From a virus, in the IMG/VR virus record IMGVR_UViG_3300044824_000221, positions 1-21,017 of that record: a stretch of 21,017 nucleotides of DNA. One strand, written 5' to 3'. The position numbers were made by a program, and so were the translations under genes. Shown here piece by piece: positions 7,784 through 15,400 of this stretch; position 1 is the stretch's first letter, and the number at the start of each line of letters is the position of its first letter. The notes under the pieces are model-generated. The model was not told the origin of the DNA and did no database searches. It saw nothing but the letters and a program-made list of their open reading frames with translations.

Positions 7784-8110
7784 ATGAAAGCAAACTCGTT
7801 CGGCAATATCCCGGTTCCGACGCCCGGCACGCCCATCCCCGTTTCCAGTGATCCGAATTTGCGGGTGGAGCGGATGCGCTTCGCCGCAGTGATCGGTCAG
7901 ACAGGGCGCGTGTTTCTCGGCGTCTCCGGCATGAACAAGGCGAACGGCACGGGCGTGATCAAGGAGTTCTGGCCCACCGGTTCGGGTGGCGGCGTAGCGG
8001 ATTCATTCGACATCTGGGCGGAAGACTCCAGGCACTTGCTGCTGCCATCGGATTACTACGTCGATGCCAACAACGCGGGCGATGGACTGATCGTCGCCTA
8101 CTGGACCTGA
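7784..8110 (+). CDS. Hypothetical phage structural protein
   Basis: This 108-residue protein follows the previous gene after five bases and precedes the next by one base, so it belongs to the same transcription unit. It has a Pro-rich N-terminus (GNIPVPTPGTPIPV) and short predicted beta strands (VERMRFAAVIG, VFLGVSGM, GLIVAYWT). The beta-rich character suggests a virion accessory protein. No catalytic motif or known family can be named from the sequence. Confidence 0.6.
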   Translation: MKANSFGNIPVPTPGTPIPVSSDPNLRVERMRFAAVIGQTGRVFLGVSGMNKANGTGVIKEFWPTGSGGGVADSFDIWAEDSRHLLLPSDYYVDANNAGDGLIVAYWT

Positions 8111-8111
8111 G

Positions 8112-8438
8112 ATGGGGAACTGGCCCACCATCGAGGCGCTGGTAGACGGCGTCATGCTGCAAACCTTCGGCGAACCGGTCGTGTACCAACCGTTGCAGGC
8201 CGGCGCGGCCCAAGGCGACCCGTTCACGGTAACAGCCATTCGTCACCTTCGTCCGCGCGAGGAGTCCGGCGCGGTGGCGAACTTCGAAGAGATCTCCGTG
8301 AACCCATCCGACTTCTCGAATCCGCCAGCGAAGGGCGATTGGGTGACTGCCTGGGGCATGCAATACGTGGTGACGACGGTGCGGCAGCCGGATGCCTACG
8401 GCATGCTCAACCTGGCACTGCTGCAGCGCGCGAGTTAA
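8112..8438 (+). CDS. Head-tail joining / head-closure protein (gpFII-like position)
   Basis: The 108-residue protein has the feel of small beta-barrel connectors: an N-terminal helix (TIEALVDGVMLQTFG), strands around FTVTAIRHLRPREES, the segment SNPPAKGDWVTAWGMQYVVTTVRQP, and a C-terminal strand (GMLNLALLQRA). This matches the pattern of phage head-closure proteins, in which a short loop is followed by GD.(V/I)...G..Y.V. It directly precedes the tail-terminator candidate. There is no strong Shine-Dalgarno, and the start is one base after the previous stop, which fits coupled translation. Confidence 0.68.
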   Translation: MGNWPTIEALVDGVMLQTFGEPVVYQPLQAGAAQGDPFTVTAIRHLRPREESGAVANFEEISVNPSDFSNPPAKGDWVTAWGMQYVVTTVRQPDAYGMLNLALLQRAS

Positions 8439-8449
8439 TTAACGCCTCC

Positions 8450-8953
8450 GTGATCAATCCGAAAACAATACTTGGCGAGTGGGTCACCGCGCTCCAGTCT
8501 TGCCCGGACTTGGTGACTGCGGTCGGCGGCGACGGCAACAACATCCGCGCGTTCATGGAAGGACTGGCTACCGACAACAATCTTCGGTTGGCCATCCTGC
8601 AAATGCCGCCTGGCTCGATTCTGGTTGCCTGGAACGGCACCACCCCGCGGCGTCTCACTGGCGGCGCACTGCACTTTGCGCATCGATTCTCGATCTACCT
8701 GCGCGCGCCGGAACAGAACTCCACCGCCACGTATGCCGATCTGTTCTGGCTGCTGGTCAGTGCAATACCAACGGGTGCTCCATCGTGGTCATCGCTTTTG
8801 CATTTCCAGATCGATCCCGATTGTTACCCGATGGACATGGATCTTCCGTCCGCGCAGCGAAACACGGTCGTGGTCAGCGCAGACGGCGCGACGCTCGACT
8901 ATTTCGAGGTGCAAGCAACGCTGGTGGAGCAAGGCAATCCCGGTGGGGAGTGA
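8450..8953 (+). CDS. Putative tail terminator / neck protein
   Basis: With GTG 8450 as start the product is 167 residues (INPKTILGEWVTALQSCPDLV...). The frame is also open upstream, but there it overlaps the connector gene, and the upstream residues look like out-of-frame translation. The N-terminal helix, the GDGNNIRAF turn, central strands (GSILVAWNGTTPRRLTGG, HRFSIYLRAPE) and late strands (TLDYFEVQATLVEQ) give an alpha/beta layout like phage tail terminator proteins. In siphophages this gene lies between head closure and the tail tube, as here. The family assignment rests on position and size more than on motifs. Confidence 0.65.
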   Translation: MINPKTILGEWVTALQSCPDLVTAVGGDGNNIRAFMEGLATDNNLRLAILQMPPGSILVAWNGTTPRRLTGGALHFAHRFSIYLRAPEQNSTATYADLFWLLVSAIPTGAPSWSSLLHFQIDPDCYPMDMDLPSAQRNTVVVSADGATLDYFEVQATLVEQGNPGGE

Positions 8954-8964
8954 AGGAGAACGTC

Positions 8965-9123
8965 ATGGATTGGGTTTTCATGCAATCGCCCGAGGGCGAA
9001 GTGAAGGAAGTCGAAGCAACTGCCGCAGAGCTCACGCCGCTCATGGTCGCCGGGTGGCGTCAGGTTCCCCCGCCAGCGGCCACTGGCCCAAAACCGGCAA
9101 CTCCGGTTCAGGAGATAAAGTAG
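8965..9123 (+). CDS. Small phage protein (52 residues), unknown function
   Basis: AAGGAG lies six to seven bases before ATG 8965, and the 52-codon frame ends one base before the tail-tube start. The protein (MDWVFMQSPEGEVKEVEATA...) has one compact N-terminal part and a Pro/Thr-rich tail. Small genes with Gly/Trp patterns of this type (LMVAGWRQV) are frequent just before tail-tube genes. The gene is real by its ribosome-binding site and fit between neighbours; no function can be given. Confidence 0.6.
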   Translation: MDWVFMQSPEGEVKEVEATAAELTPLMVAGWRQVPPPAATGPKPATPVQEIK

Positions 9124-9124
9124 C

Positions 9125-10153
9125 ATGGCAAACATCAATGAACTGCTCAATGGCTGGGGATTCGGCAAGCAGACCGCCATCGGGACGGCGAATGCTTCCA
9201 CTGCAATCTGGCGTCACACGAACCTCAATACCAAGCCGTGGGCCAAGGTCCCGGTGAACGAGGACGACCGCGCTGAAATCGGCAAGGGCCACGAGTTCCC
9301 TACGCAGCTCTTCAAGTCGCACTACAATATGCCGACTTACGAGTTCTCGAAATACGCATCGTCGGAAATTCTCGCGTGGGCGATGGCCTTCTCACTGGGC
9401 AACGTCACCGTGAGCGGCAGCGGTCCCTACACCTACACCATCATCCCGGCTCTGGGGGCGACGAACCCGACCGGCCTGGAGTTGCCCTACTTCTCGTTCG
9501 TGCAGCAGATCCGGCCTGGTGGCTCGGCGGTGCTGGACGAAATGCTGGTGGGCTGCGCCGTCAAATCGTGGAAGCTGTCCATCAAGAACTCCCCTGGCCG
9601 CGCCAGCGCGATGTGCGCCGCGGAATGCGTCACCACCGGCCAGTACACCTCACCTAGCGGCATCACGCTTCCCGCCGTCTACGCGCCGCACGAATTCAAC
9701 GCCGGCATGATCACCGCGTTGACGTTCAACGGCATCAACTATCTCTCCGGCGGCAGTGCCAAGGATTTCGTGTCCATGGAAGCGTCGTGGGACAACAACT
9801 TCCGCCCCGGCTTTTTCCCTGGCTCGGGAACGCAGGATGGCTACCAGGTCCAGGGGCGTTTCGAGTGGGGCGACCGCGTCTTCGCGGTGCAGTTCGTGGT
9901 GCGCGTCGAGGCAGGATCGGTCGAGTACTCGAACCTGATCAATCTGACGACCGGGACCGCCACGTTCACCGTGACCCGCGACGCCAACAACTCGTTCACG
10001 ATGCTCATCCAGAAAATGGGCTTCAACGTCGCGGAACTCAGCAACACCGACGGAATCGTGACGCTCCAGATCACCGGGGTGCAACTCTACGATTCCACCA
10101 ACGGCATGGTGACAATGACCGTCGTCACGCCGCAAACGGGTATTTGCCAATAG
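9125..10153 (+). CDS. Major tail tube protein
   Basis: At 342 residues this is a large tail-tube subunit. It is dominated by Thr, Ser, Gly, Asn and short strands, and it has the tube-like organisation of an N-terminal arm (NINELLNGWGFGKQ), a core beta sandwich (SWKLSIKNSPGR, RVFAVQFVVRVE) and a C-terminal beta domain (TATFTVTRDANNSFTMLIQK). Hexamers of such proteins stack to form the siphophage tube. Position after the terminator and before the chaperone/tape-measure genes supports this. GGAG lies about ten bases before ATG 9125. Confidence 0.82.
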   Translation: MANINELLNGWGFGKQTAIGTANASTAIWRHTNLNTKPWAKVPVNEDDRAEIGKGHEFPTQLFKSHYNMPTYEFSKYASSEILAWAMAFSLGNVTVSGSGPYTYTIIPALGATNPTGLELPYFSFVQQIRPGGSAVLDEMLVGCAVKSWKLSIKNSPGRASAMCAAECVTTGQYTSPSGITLPAVYAPHEFNAGMITALTFNGINYLSGGSAKDFVSMEASWDNNFRPGFFPGSGTQDGYQVQGRFEWGDRVFAVQFVVRVEAGSVEYSNLINLTTGTATFTVTRDANNSFTMLIQKMGFNVAELSNTDGIVTLQITGVQLYDSTNGMVTMTVVTPQTGICQ

Positions 10154-10162
10154 GAGGTTCGA

Positions 10163-10771
10163 ATGGAGACCGAAAAGAAAGTGGGCTTCGATGCGTCGAA
10201 GCCGTTCGTAGTGCCGATCCTGTCGGGCGGCGAGAAGAGTTGCGAGGTGCGGTTCCCTTCGGACAAGGAGTGGTGTGCGTGGGCGCGCGCGCAACGCACC
10301 GTGCGGCATTTCCTCGGACGTGGGAAGTCCCAGAGCGAGGATGTGGACCTGCCGAAAATCAATGCGGAACTGTTCAGCAAGATCCGCACGGACAAAGACG
10401 GGCCCGAGTTCGACGATGCCGAGGCCGGGATGGTGATCGGCCGCATCGAGCGTTGCGCCGTGGCCAGTGTCGAGCGCGAAGGCATCAACTACCGGATCGA
10501 AATGAAGGTCCCTGGCACCCGCGTGGTCCATGTGCTGCGCATGCCGACCGCCAAGGAGATGCAGGACCACGAACGGGCTTCCACCAGCGTCGTCGCCGCG
10601 CGGCGGTCGGTCGAGACGAGGGCGTTCCTGGAGCCGAGCGGCGCGCTCTACGACAAGCTGCACATCTCGCACGATGGCTACGCCGGCGCCGTGCCAATCG
10701 TCCACAAGTCGGCCGCGGTGTCCGAGGTCATCGCGCAACTGGCAATCGAAGCCGATGAAGACCCGGAATAG
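10163..10771 (+). CDS. Putative tail assembly chaperone (G-like position)
   Basis: This 202-residue acidic protein starts with one of the best Shine-Dalgarno sequences of the window (AGGAGGT before ATG 10163). It lies between the tail tube and tape-measure genes, as expected for the abundant tail assembly chaperone. It has an N-terminal beta segment (KPFVVPILSGGEKSCEVRF) and helices afterwards, and it ends in an acidic tail (IEADEDPE). I recognise no named family. The next gene lies in the -1 frame, which is open back to 10759 and therefore overlaps the end of this gene, but no canonical slippery heptamer is present. Confidence 0.6.
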   Translation: METEKKVGFDASKPFVVPILSGGEKSCEVRFPSDKEWCAWARAQRTVRHFLGRGKSQSEDVDLPKINAELFSKIRTDKDGPEFDDAEAGMVIGRIERCAVASVEREGINYRIEMKVPGTRVVHVLRMPTAKEMQDHERASTSVVAARRSVETRAFLEPSGALYDKLHISHDGYAGAVPIVHKSAAVSEVIAQLAIEADEDPE

Positions 10772-10812
10772 CCGCGCCCGGCGACTGGCCGGAAAAGCCG
10801 GGCGTTGGTTTC

Positions 10813-11190
10813 TTGATCCGGTCGGTGCTGCACCAGGGCGGGCTGTGCGGACGGGAGGAAGAGTGCCCCGACCGCGTCTTCCGCTGCCGGAAGTGCGGGT
10901 ATTCGGCGCAGACGGAATTGAATGGCTGCCCCGCTTGCGGCGCGGATTGGAAGGCCATCGATGTCAGCCACGGGCCGGGATGTCCCAAGAACCTCCTCGA
11001 AGAGGCGATGGACACGCCGAACGGCGCTCTCGTGCGGCGATGCTTTCGCATTCTGAACGCGAAGAGTATCGGGCTGACAATCACGCTGGCGGATATCACG
11101 GAGGAGGAGTTCCGGGTGCTGGAGTTGATAGAAGCGGAGCGTCAGGAGCGTTTCAAGAATGGGGATGGCGGCGCGCAGAGCTCTCGGTAG
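10813..11190 (+). CDS. Zinc-ribbon protein in the second tail-chaperone position
   Basis: Six cysteines stand in the N-terminal half. C25-x2-C28 and C39-x2-C42 (CRKCG and CPACG) make a zinc ribbon; C12 and C18 precede it. The C-terminal half is helical (ITEEEFRVLELIEAERQERF). With TTG 10813 as start it has 125 residues, but the frame is open back to 10759 without a conventional start codon. In lambda-like phages the second chaperone is made by -1 frameshifting from the first, and the frame relation here (from frame 2 to frame 1) is the right one. No ATG or good ribosome-binding site stands in front of it, which also points to frameshifting or coupled re-initiation. The assignment is inferred from position. 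Confidence 0.6.
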   Translation: MIRSVLHQGGLCGREEECPDRVFRCRKCGYSAQTELNGCPACGADWKAIDVSHGPGCPKNLLEEAMDTPNGALVRRCFRILNAKSIGLTITLADITEEEFRVLELIEAERQERFKNGDGGAQSSR

Positions 11191-11305
11191 CGGGCCAAGT
11201 TCCGGTTTGGCGACTTCCCTGACCAGTGGTTTCGAGCACCGCCCCCTTGTCTATGGCCCTTCCACGGACGATGCAAACCTTACCTTTGTGGAACTCTCCT
11301 GCGAT

Positions 11306-11340
11306 GATGCCTCGCGTTAAGGCATCCGTTCAAAGAACGG
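11306..11340. terminator. Two adjacent short hairpins, possible weak terminator
   Basis: GATGCC (11306-11311) pairs with GGCATC (11321-11326) over a nine-base loop that contains the stop of the minus-strand gene. CCGTTC (11326-11331) pairs with GAACGG (11335-11340) over AAA and is followed on the plus strand by TTTAAG. This could end transcription of the plus-strand chaperone genes before the convergent minus-strand gene. The stems are only six base pairs long and the T-run is short. Confidence 0.3.
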
Positions 11341-11790
11341 TTTAAGAAATAGCTCTGCTAAAGCACTGCGGGACACGCCAATATTGTTTTCCTTCAGGAC
11401 CATTCCGTGATCTTCCAAGGCGAGATCGTACCGCTTTTCTACCTTGTGATAATCATTGGCCTTCCCTCTGCCGCAATAGCTGCAAGTGATGTACCCGCCG
11501 GCGGTCGGATACGAGTCGAGATATCCGGCGAAGTCCATCACACATGTTAGATCGCTTGCGAGATGGGCTCTAAACCAGTATCCTTCCCTCTTGTAGGAAA
11601 TTCTATAGAGGCCGGCCACGGGCAGCTCCGCATTGTAACTATTGATAGCCGTCACCACAGTAACAACTAGAGCGTCAAAGAACTTGTAGTAATGATCCGC
11701 GAACCTGGTACAACGTTCCAGGTCTGCTGGGTCGTACTCATGCTTGGCTTGTCGTGCCCGTGCTTCTGTCTTTAGCCAATCGTCCGCCAT
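11317..11790 (-). CDS. Minus-strand accessory gene (moron) of unknown function
   Basis: This is the only convincing minus-strand gene. It interrupts the plus-strand tail module between the chaperone-position genes and the tail completion gene. ATG at 11790 gives 157 residues; a GTG at 11865 would add 25, but the -10 box described separately supports the shorter form. The protein has helices (ADDWLKTEARARQAKHEYDP, TRFADHYYKFFDALVVTVVTAI), a beta-rich middle (LYRISYKREGYWFRAHL), one CSYC pair at 103-106 near YITCSYCGRG, and a helical C-terminus. I do not recognise the family. Base composition is lower in G+C than the flanks and the gene has its own promoter, both typical of phage-borne cargo that can be expressed from a prophage. 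A host-modifying or exclusion role is possible but unproven. Confidence 0.7.
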   Translation of the reverse strand: MADDWLKTEARARQAKHEYDPADLERCTRFADHYYKFFDALVVTVVTAINSYNAELPVAGLYRISYKREGYWFRAHLASDLTCVMDFAGYLDSYPTAGGYITCSYCGRGKANDYHKVEKRYDLALEDHGMVLKENNIGVSRSALAELFLKPFFERMP

Positions 11791-11796
11791 GTGGCG

Positions 11797-11802
11797 ATTA
11801 TA
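11797..11802 (-). promoter_or_regulatory. Perfect -10 box next to the minus-strand gene start
   Basis: On the minus strand TATAAT ends six bases before ATG 11790. A transcript from this -10 would begin at or within a base or two of the ATG, giving a leaderless message. I see no -35 resembling TTGACA at the proper distance, and no Shine-Dalgarno before the ATG, which agrees with leaderless translation. Confidence 0.5.
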
Positions 11803-11948
11803 AAGCACCGCGCGGAGGGCAGGACAGCACGAAACTCGCCCTTTCTGCAATGTCGCTTCGTCCACTTTGCCGTATCACGTCCATCTCGAACACTGACCCG
11901 CATGCCGTCGGTTGCGCGGCTGTTCGCAGCGACCTCACGAAGATAGTC

Positions 11949-12407
11949 ATGGCCAGATTTCAAACCGTTATCAAGCATGCTCGTTTTGTCTATTCCCCGC
12001 ACACCGCGACCGAAATGCAGGGCTTCGCGCAGGTGCTGGCGGATTCGATCCGCGCTCGCATCCAACACGGCCAAAATATCTACGATCAGGCAGCAGCACC
12101 GCTGAAGCCTGGACTGCCTGGCCGGCGCGGTTACCCCGACTACAAGGCGACTCGCGGCCTCCAGCCCATCCGCGATTGGACCTGGAGCGGGCATACGCTG
12201 CGCTGCCTCAAGGTCCTGACCGCAAACGAGAACCGCGCGGCGATTGGGTTTCTCGACGAAGCCCATCCTGGCCGGCGGCTGACCGCTTCGCAAATCGCCG
12301 CATTCAACAACCGGCGCGAGGCGCAATGGGGCGTGTCGCCGCGCGACCGCCAGGCGGTTCTCGCCGCATTCCAGGCACGTCCTTTCGTGATGCTCAAGGC
12401 AGCGTAA
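11949..12407 (+). CDS. Putative tail completion / virion morphogenesis protein
   Basis: From ATG 11949 the product has 152 residues. The core IYDQAAAPLKPGLPGRRGYPDYKATRG followed by PIRDWTWSGHTLRCLKVL and NRAAIGFLD is very like the 'phage virion morphogenesis' pattern, in which a pair of strands follows (I/L)..G.P.(K)PL and RDWT..G.....L.V. These proteins help complete the tail or join it to the head. The frame is open back to 11754, but upstream residues overlap the minus-strand gene and look non-coding. The stop touches the tape-measure ATG. Its location after the chaperones is later than in lambda, but not exceptional. Confidence 0.65.
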   Translation: MARFQTVIKHARFVYSPHTATEMQGFAQVLADSIRARIQHGQNIYDQAAAPLKPGLPGRRGYPDYKATRGLQPIRDWTWSGHTLRCLKVLTANENRAAIGFLDEAHPGRRLTASQIAAFNNRREAQWGVSPRDRQAVLAAFQARPFVMLKAA

Positions 12408-15400
12408 ATGGCAGACCAAGCAGAGCGCGTAATCCTCGAAGCCGAAGACCAGGTCACGCCAATAGTGGACAAGGCCAACGCCGGCCTGGACAGCTTCGAG
12501 AAGAAATCCGAATCGTCGCATGGCAAGGTGATCCGGATTTCGGACCAGACGCGAACCAGCGTCCAGCGCCTGATTGCCTCCCTGGAAAAACAGGCCGAGA
12601 CGTATGGCAAGTCGGGTGTGGACCGGCTGATCACCCAACGGGAGCAACTTCTCCAGCGGTACAACCGCGAGCCGCAGGCCATCGACGCGATCACGAGGTC
12701 CTACGAAAAGATGATCGCCATGGAGGAGAAGGCCGCGCGCGAAGCTCTCGCGGTCAAAGCGGCCAAGGAAGCTGAAGAGGCCCTGCGGAAGCAATCCGAA
12801 TCCATCAAATCGTTTGGGGACCGTGTCAGCCAATTCATGGAGAACCCGCTTCAGGGGGCGCGGGGCGCACTGTCGTCCCTGCTTTCCGCTCTTGGTCCCT
12901 TCGGTGCGGCCGTCGCAACCGGCGCTGCGGTCCTTGGCGGCATTGCTGCGGCCGCATTCGAGGCAGCGAAAAGTCTCGGGGAATATGGCACGCGCGTGAA
13001 GGATGCGGAACTGCGAACCGGTTTGACAGCGAAGGAAGTCGGGCAGTTCGGCTTCGCGACGCGCGCGGTCGGGCAGGACATCTCGATTGTCGAGCGCCTC
13101 ATGCGCGGCCTGTCCCAAGCGGCGAACGACAATTCCACCGAAGGCGAAAAGGCGCGGACCACTTTGCGCGCGATGGGCATCGATTTCCATACTGCCACGG
13201 GAGAGATGAAACCCACCTCCGAGATCCTGGTGGAAATCTCCGAGGGTTTGAACAAGCTCCCTGAAGGATTTCAGCGGGACGCAGCCGCCATGGACCTGTT
13301 CAAGCGGGTGGGCGTGGAGGCGATTCCGTTCATGACGGAACTCAACGAGAACCTGCGCGTGGCTCACGAGCAGGGCTTCGGGCCAACCGAGGAGGACATT
13401 CGCCGCTTCACCGAGTACCAGCGTGAAGTGACCGTGCTCGAAACCAAGTGGGACGCGCTGGTCCGCAAGTTCAAAGAAGGGCTGGTCGTCACGGTAACCT
13501 GGGTTGGGAAAGGCGTCGATTGGTTCCTCAACAACATCTCGACTGCCGGCGATGAAGAACGGCAGCGCCGCGAAGAGGAACAGGCAATGCAGGATGCCGT
13601 CGACATTCGGGCGGCGGGCGGCATTGGAGCGAAGATGTCGATCTCCGGTCACCGCCAGGAGGTGGCCGACCTGGAACGCCGGGCACCGGACATCATGAAG
13701 AACCGCGATGCCACATTGAAGCGCATCGAGGATTTGCGGGCCCAACAGCAAGTGCTGGTTGGCGATTTCGGCATTCTGCAAGCCATCGCTCCCACGCGCG
13801 ACGAGGAGGCACGGGCGAAGCACGCGAGCGATATCCAGGCCCAGATCCAGCAGTTGCAGAAGATGCTGGAGGGTGCCGAAGCCGCCACCAAGCGGACAGA
13901 CATGCGTTCAGGCAAAGAAGAGACGGATCGGCTTCGTGCCCGGTTCTTTGGCACGCACGAGGGCATGGAGAGGGCCTACGCCGACGCCAAGAAGGATGTC
14001 GAGCGGCTGCAGAAGCAACTGCTTGAACCGGACAAGCCGTTGACGAAGGCCCAGGCACAGGATCTGGGGCAACAACTCCATACCGCAGAAGCTACCGAAG
14101 CGCGCCGCAAAGCCGCACTGGATGCGGTCGCGAAGGGCGCGGAGCAGCTCAAGGATTTCCGCCGCCAGGCGGCCGAATTCGAGAAGAAGGGCGATGAAGC
14201 CGAACTCGACGCAATCGGCAAGATCTACTTTCAGCGGGACCAGCTTCTGAAACAGGCAGCGCAAGTGAAGGCATCGGAATCGGAGATTGCGGCGATCCGC
14301 AAGGCGGCCGACGAGCAGGCAGCCGTCATATCGAAGAAGGCATGGGAGGAATTTGAGAAGTATGACGAGAAGCAGCGAGCCGAGCAGAGCAAGAAAATGC
14401 TCGCCCTCATGATGCCTTCGAAGGAGCAGATGAAGGAGTGGGAGGAAGGCTTCGCCGCGCAGGAACGGATCGAGGACATTGGAGTTCAGGAGCAAAGGGA
14501 CGAACTGCGGCGGCGCGCCGCGCGATCCGGGCGCATGGCGGAACTGACTGCCGGTCAGGAAACGCCGATGGCAATGTCCGAGGCCGAAAAGCGGGAGATG
14601 GCGGCGCGAAAAGAAGAGGCAGCGGCGCAGCAAGCCTACCAGATCAGACTCGATCTGGCCGTGCAGTTGGCGGGCATCGAAGCGGAGCGGATATCGAAGG
14701 AAGAGAACGCGGCCAAGCGCTCCGTCCTGGCGGCGCAGGCGCAGAAGGATCTGTTCACGGAAATCGCCCAAGCGCAGGATCAGCTTGAGGAAAAGGAGGC
14801 GCAGATCCAGCAGAAACGTCAGCAGGAGATCCAGTCGCAGTTCGACAACCTGCAGAAACAGGCCGAGAAGCTGTTCGACGTTCTGTTCACGAAGCCTAAG
14901 AACTTCGGCAAGGACTTGGTGAACACGATCCACTCCGCGGTGCTCAAGCCGGTGACCGAGACGCTGGGCGGCATGGCGGCGAACGCTCTGCATCCGATCA
15001 TCTATGGCGCGGACGGGCAGGGCGGGCTCGCGGGCATTTTCAAGGGATCGGTCGGCGGTAAGCAGGACCCGGTGCGCGTGTCCACCGACCAGAATACCAC
15101 AGCGACCATGCAGAACAGCGCGGTGATGGCGGCGCTCACGGCTGTCCTGGCGGCAGGCTTGGGAGTGGCGGCTCCATCCTTGCAGAGTCGCGCCGGCGGC
15201 GCAGCGGGCGTTTTGGGCATTTCCATTCCATCGATCTCGGCGCCGGCCAAGATGAGCGCACCTATGGGTGCGGGCGGCTACTCCCTCGCTCCTTGGAGTT
15301 CCAGCGGCACTGGATTCAACCCGATGGCAATGCTGTTCAGCGGCGGCACGCGTAGCGGCTCCGGAGCGGCTGGCGGCGGGACTGGGTTCAGCGGGACGGG

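Noticed and set aside
8339-8449. Longer N-terminus for the tail terminator candidate
   Set aside because: These bases are already coding for the connector in another frame, and the extra residues look like out-of-frame translation; GTG 8450 is preferred.
11165-11320. A 51-residue plus-strand frame between the chaperone-position gene and the moron
   Set aside because: Its only Shine-Dalgarno-like sequence is too far upstream, it overlaps the previous gene by 26 bases and the product shows no pattern; it may be chance.
11772-13823. Long minus-strand open frame opposite the tape measure N-terminus
   Set aside because: It overlaps the tape measure and tail completion genes and part of the moron, has no ribosome-binding site and encodes no recognisable domain.
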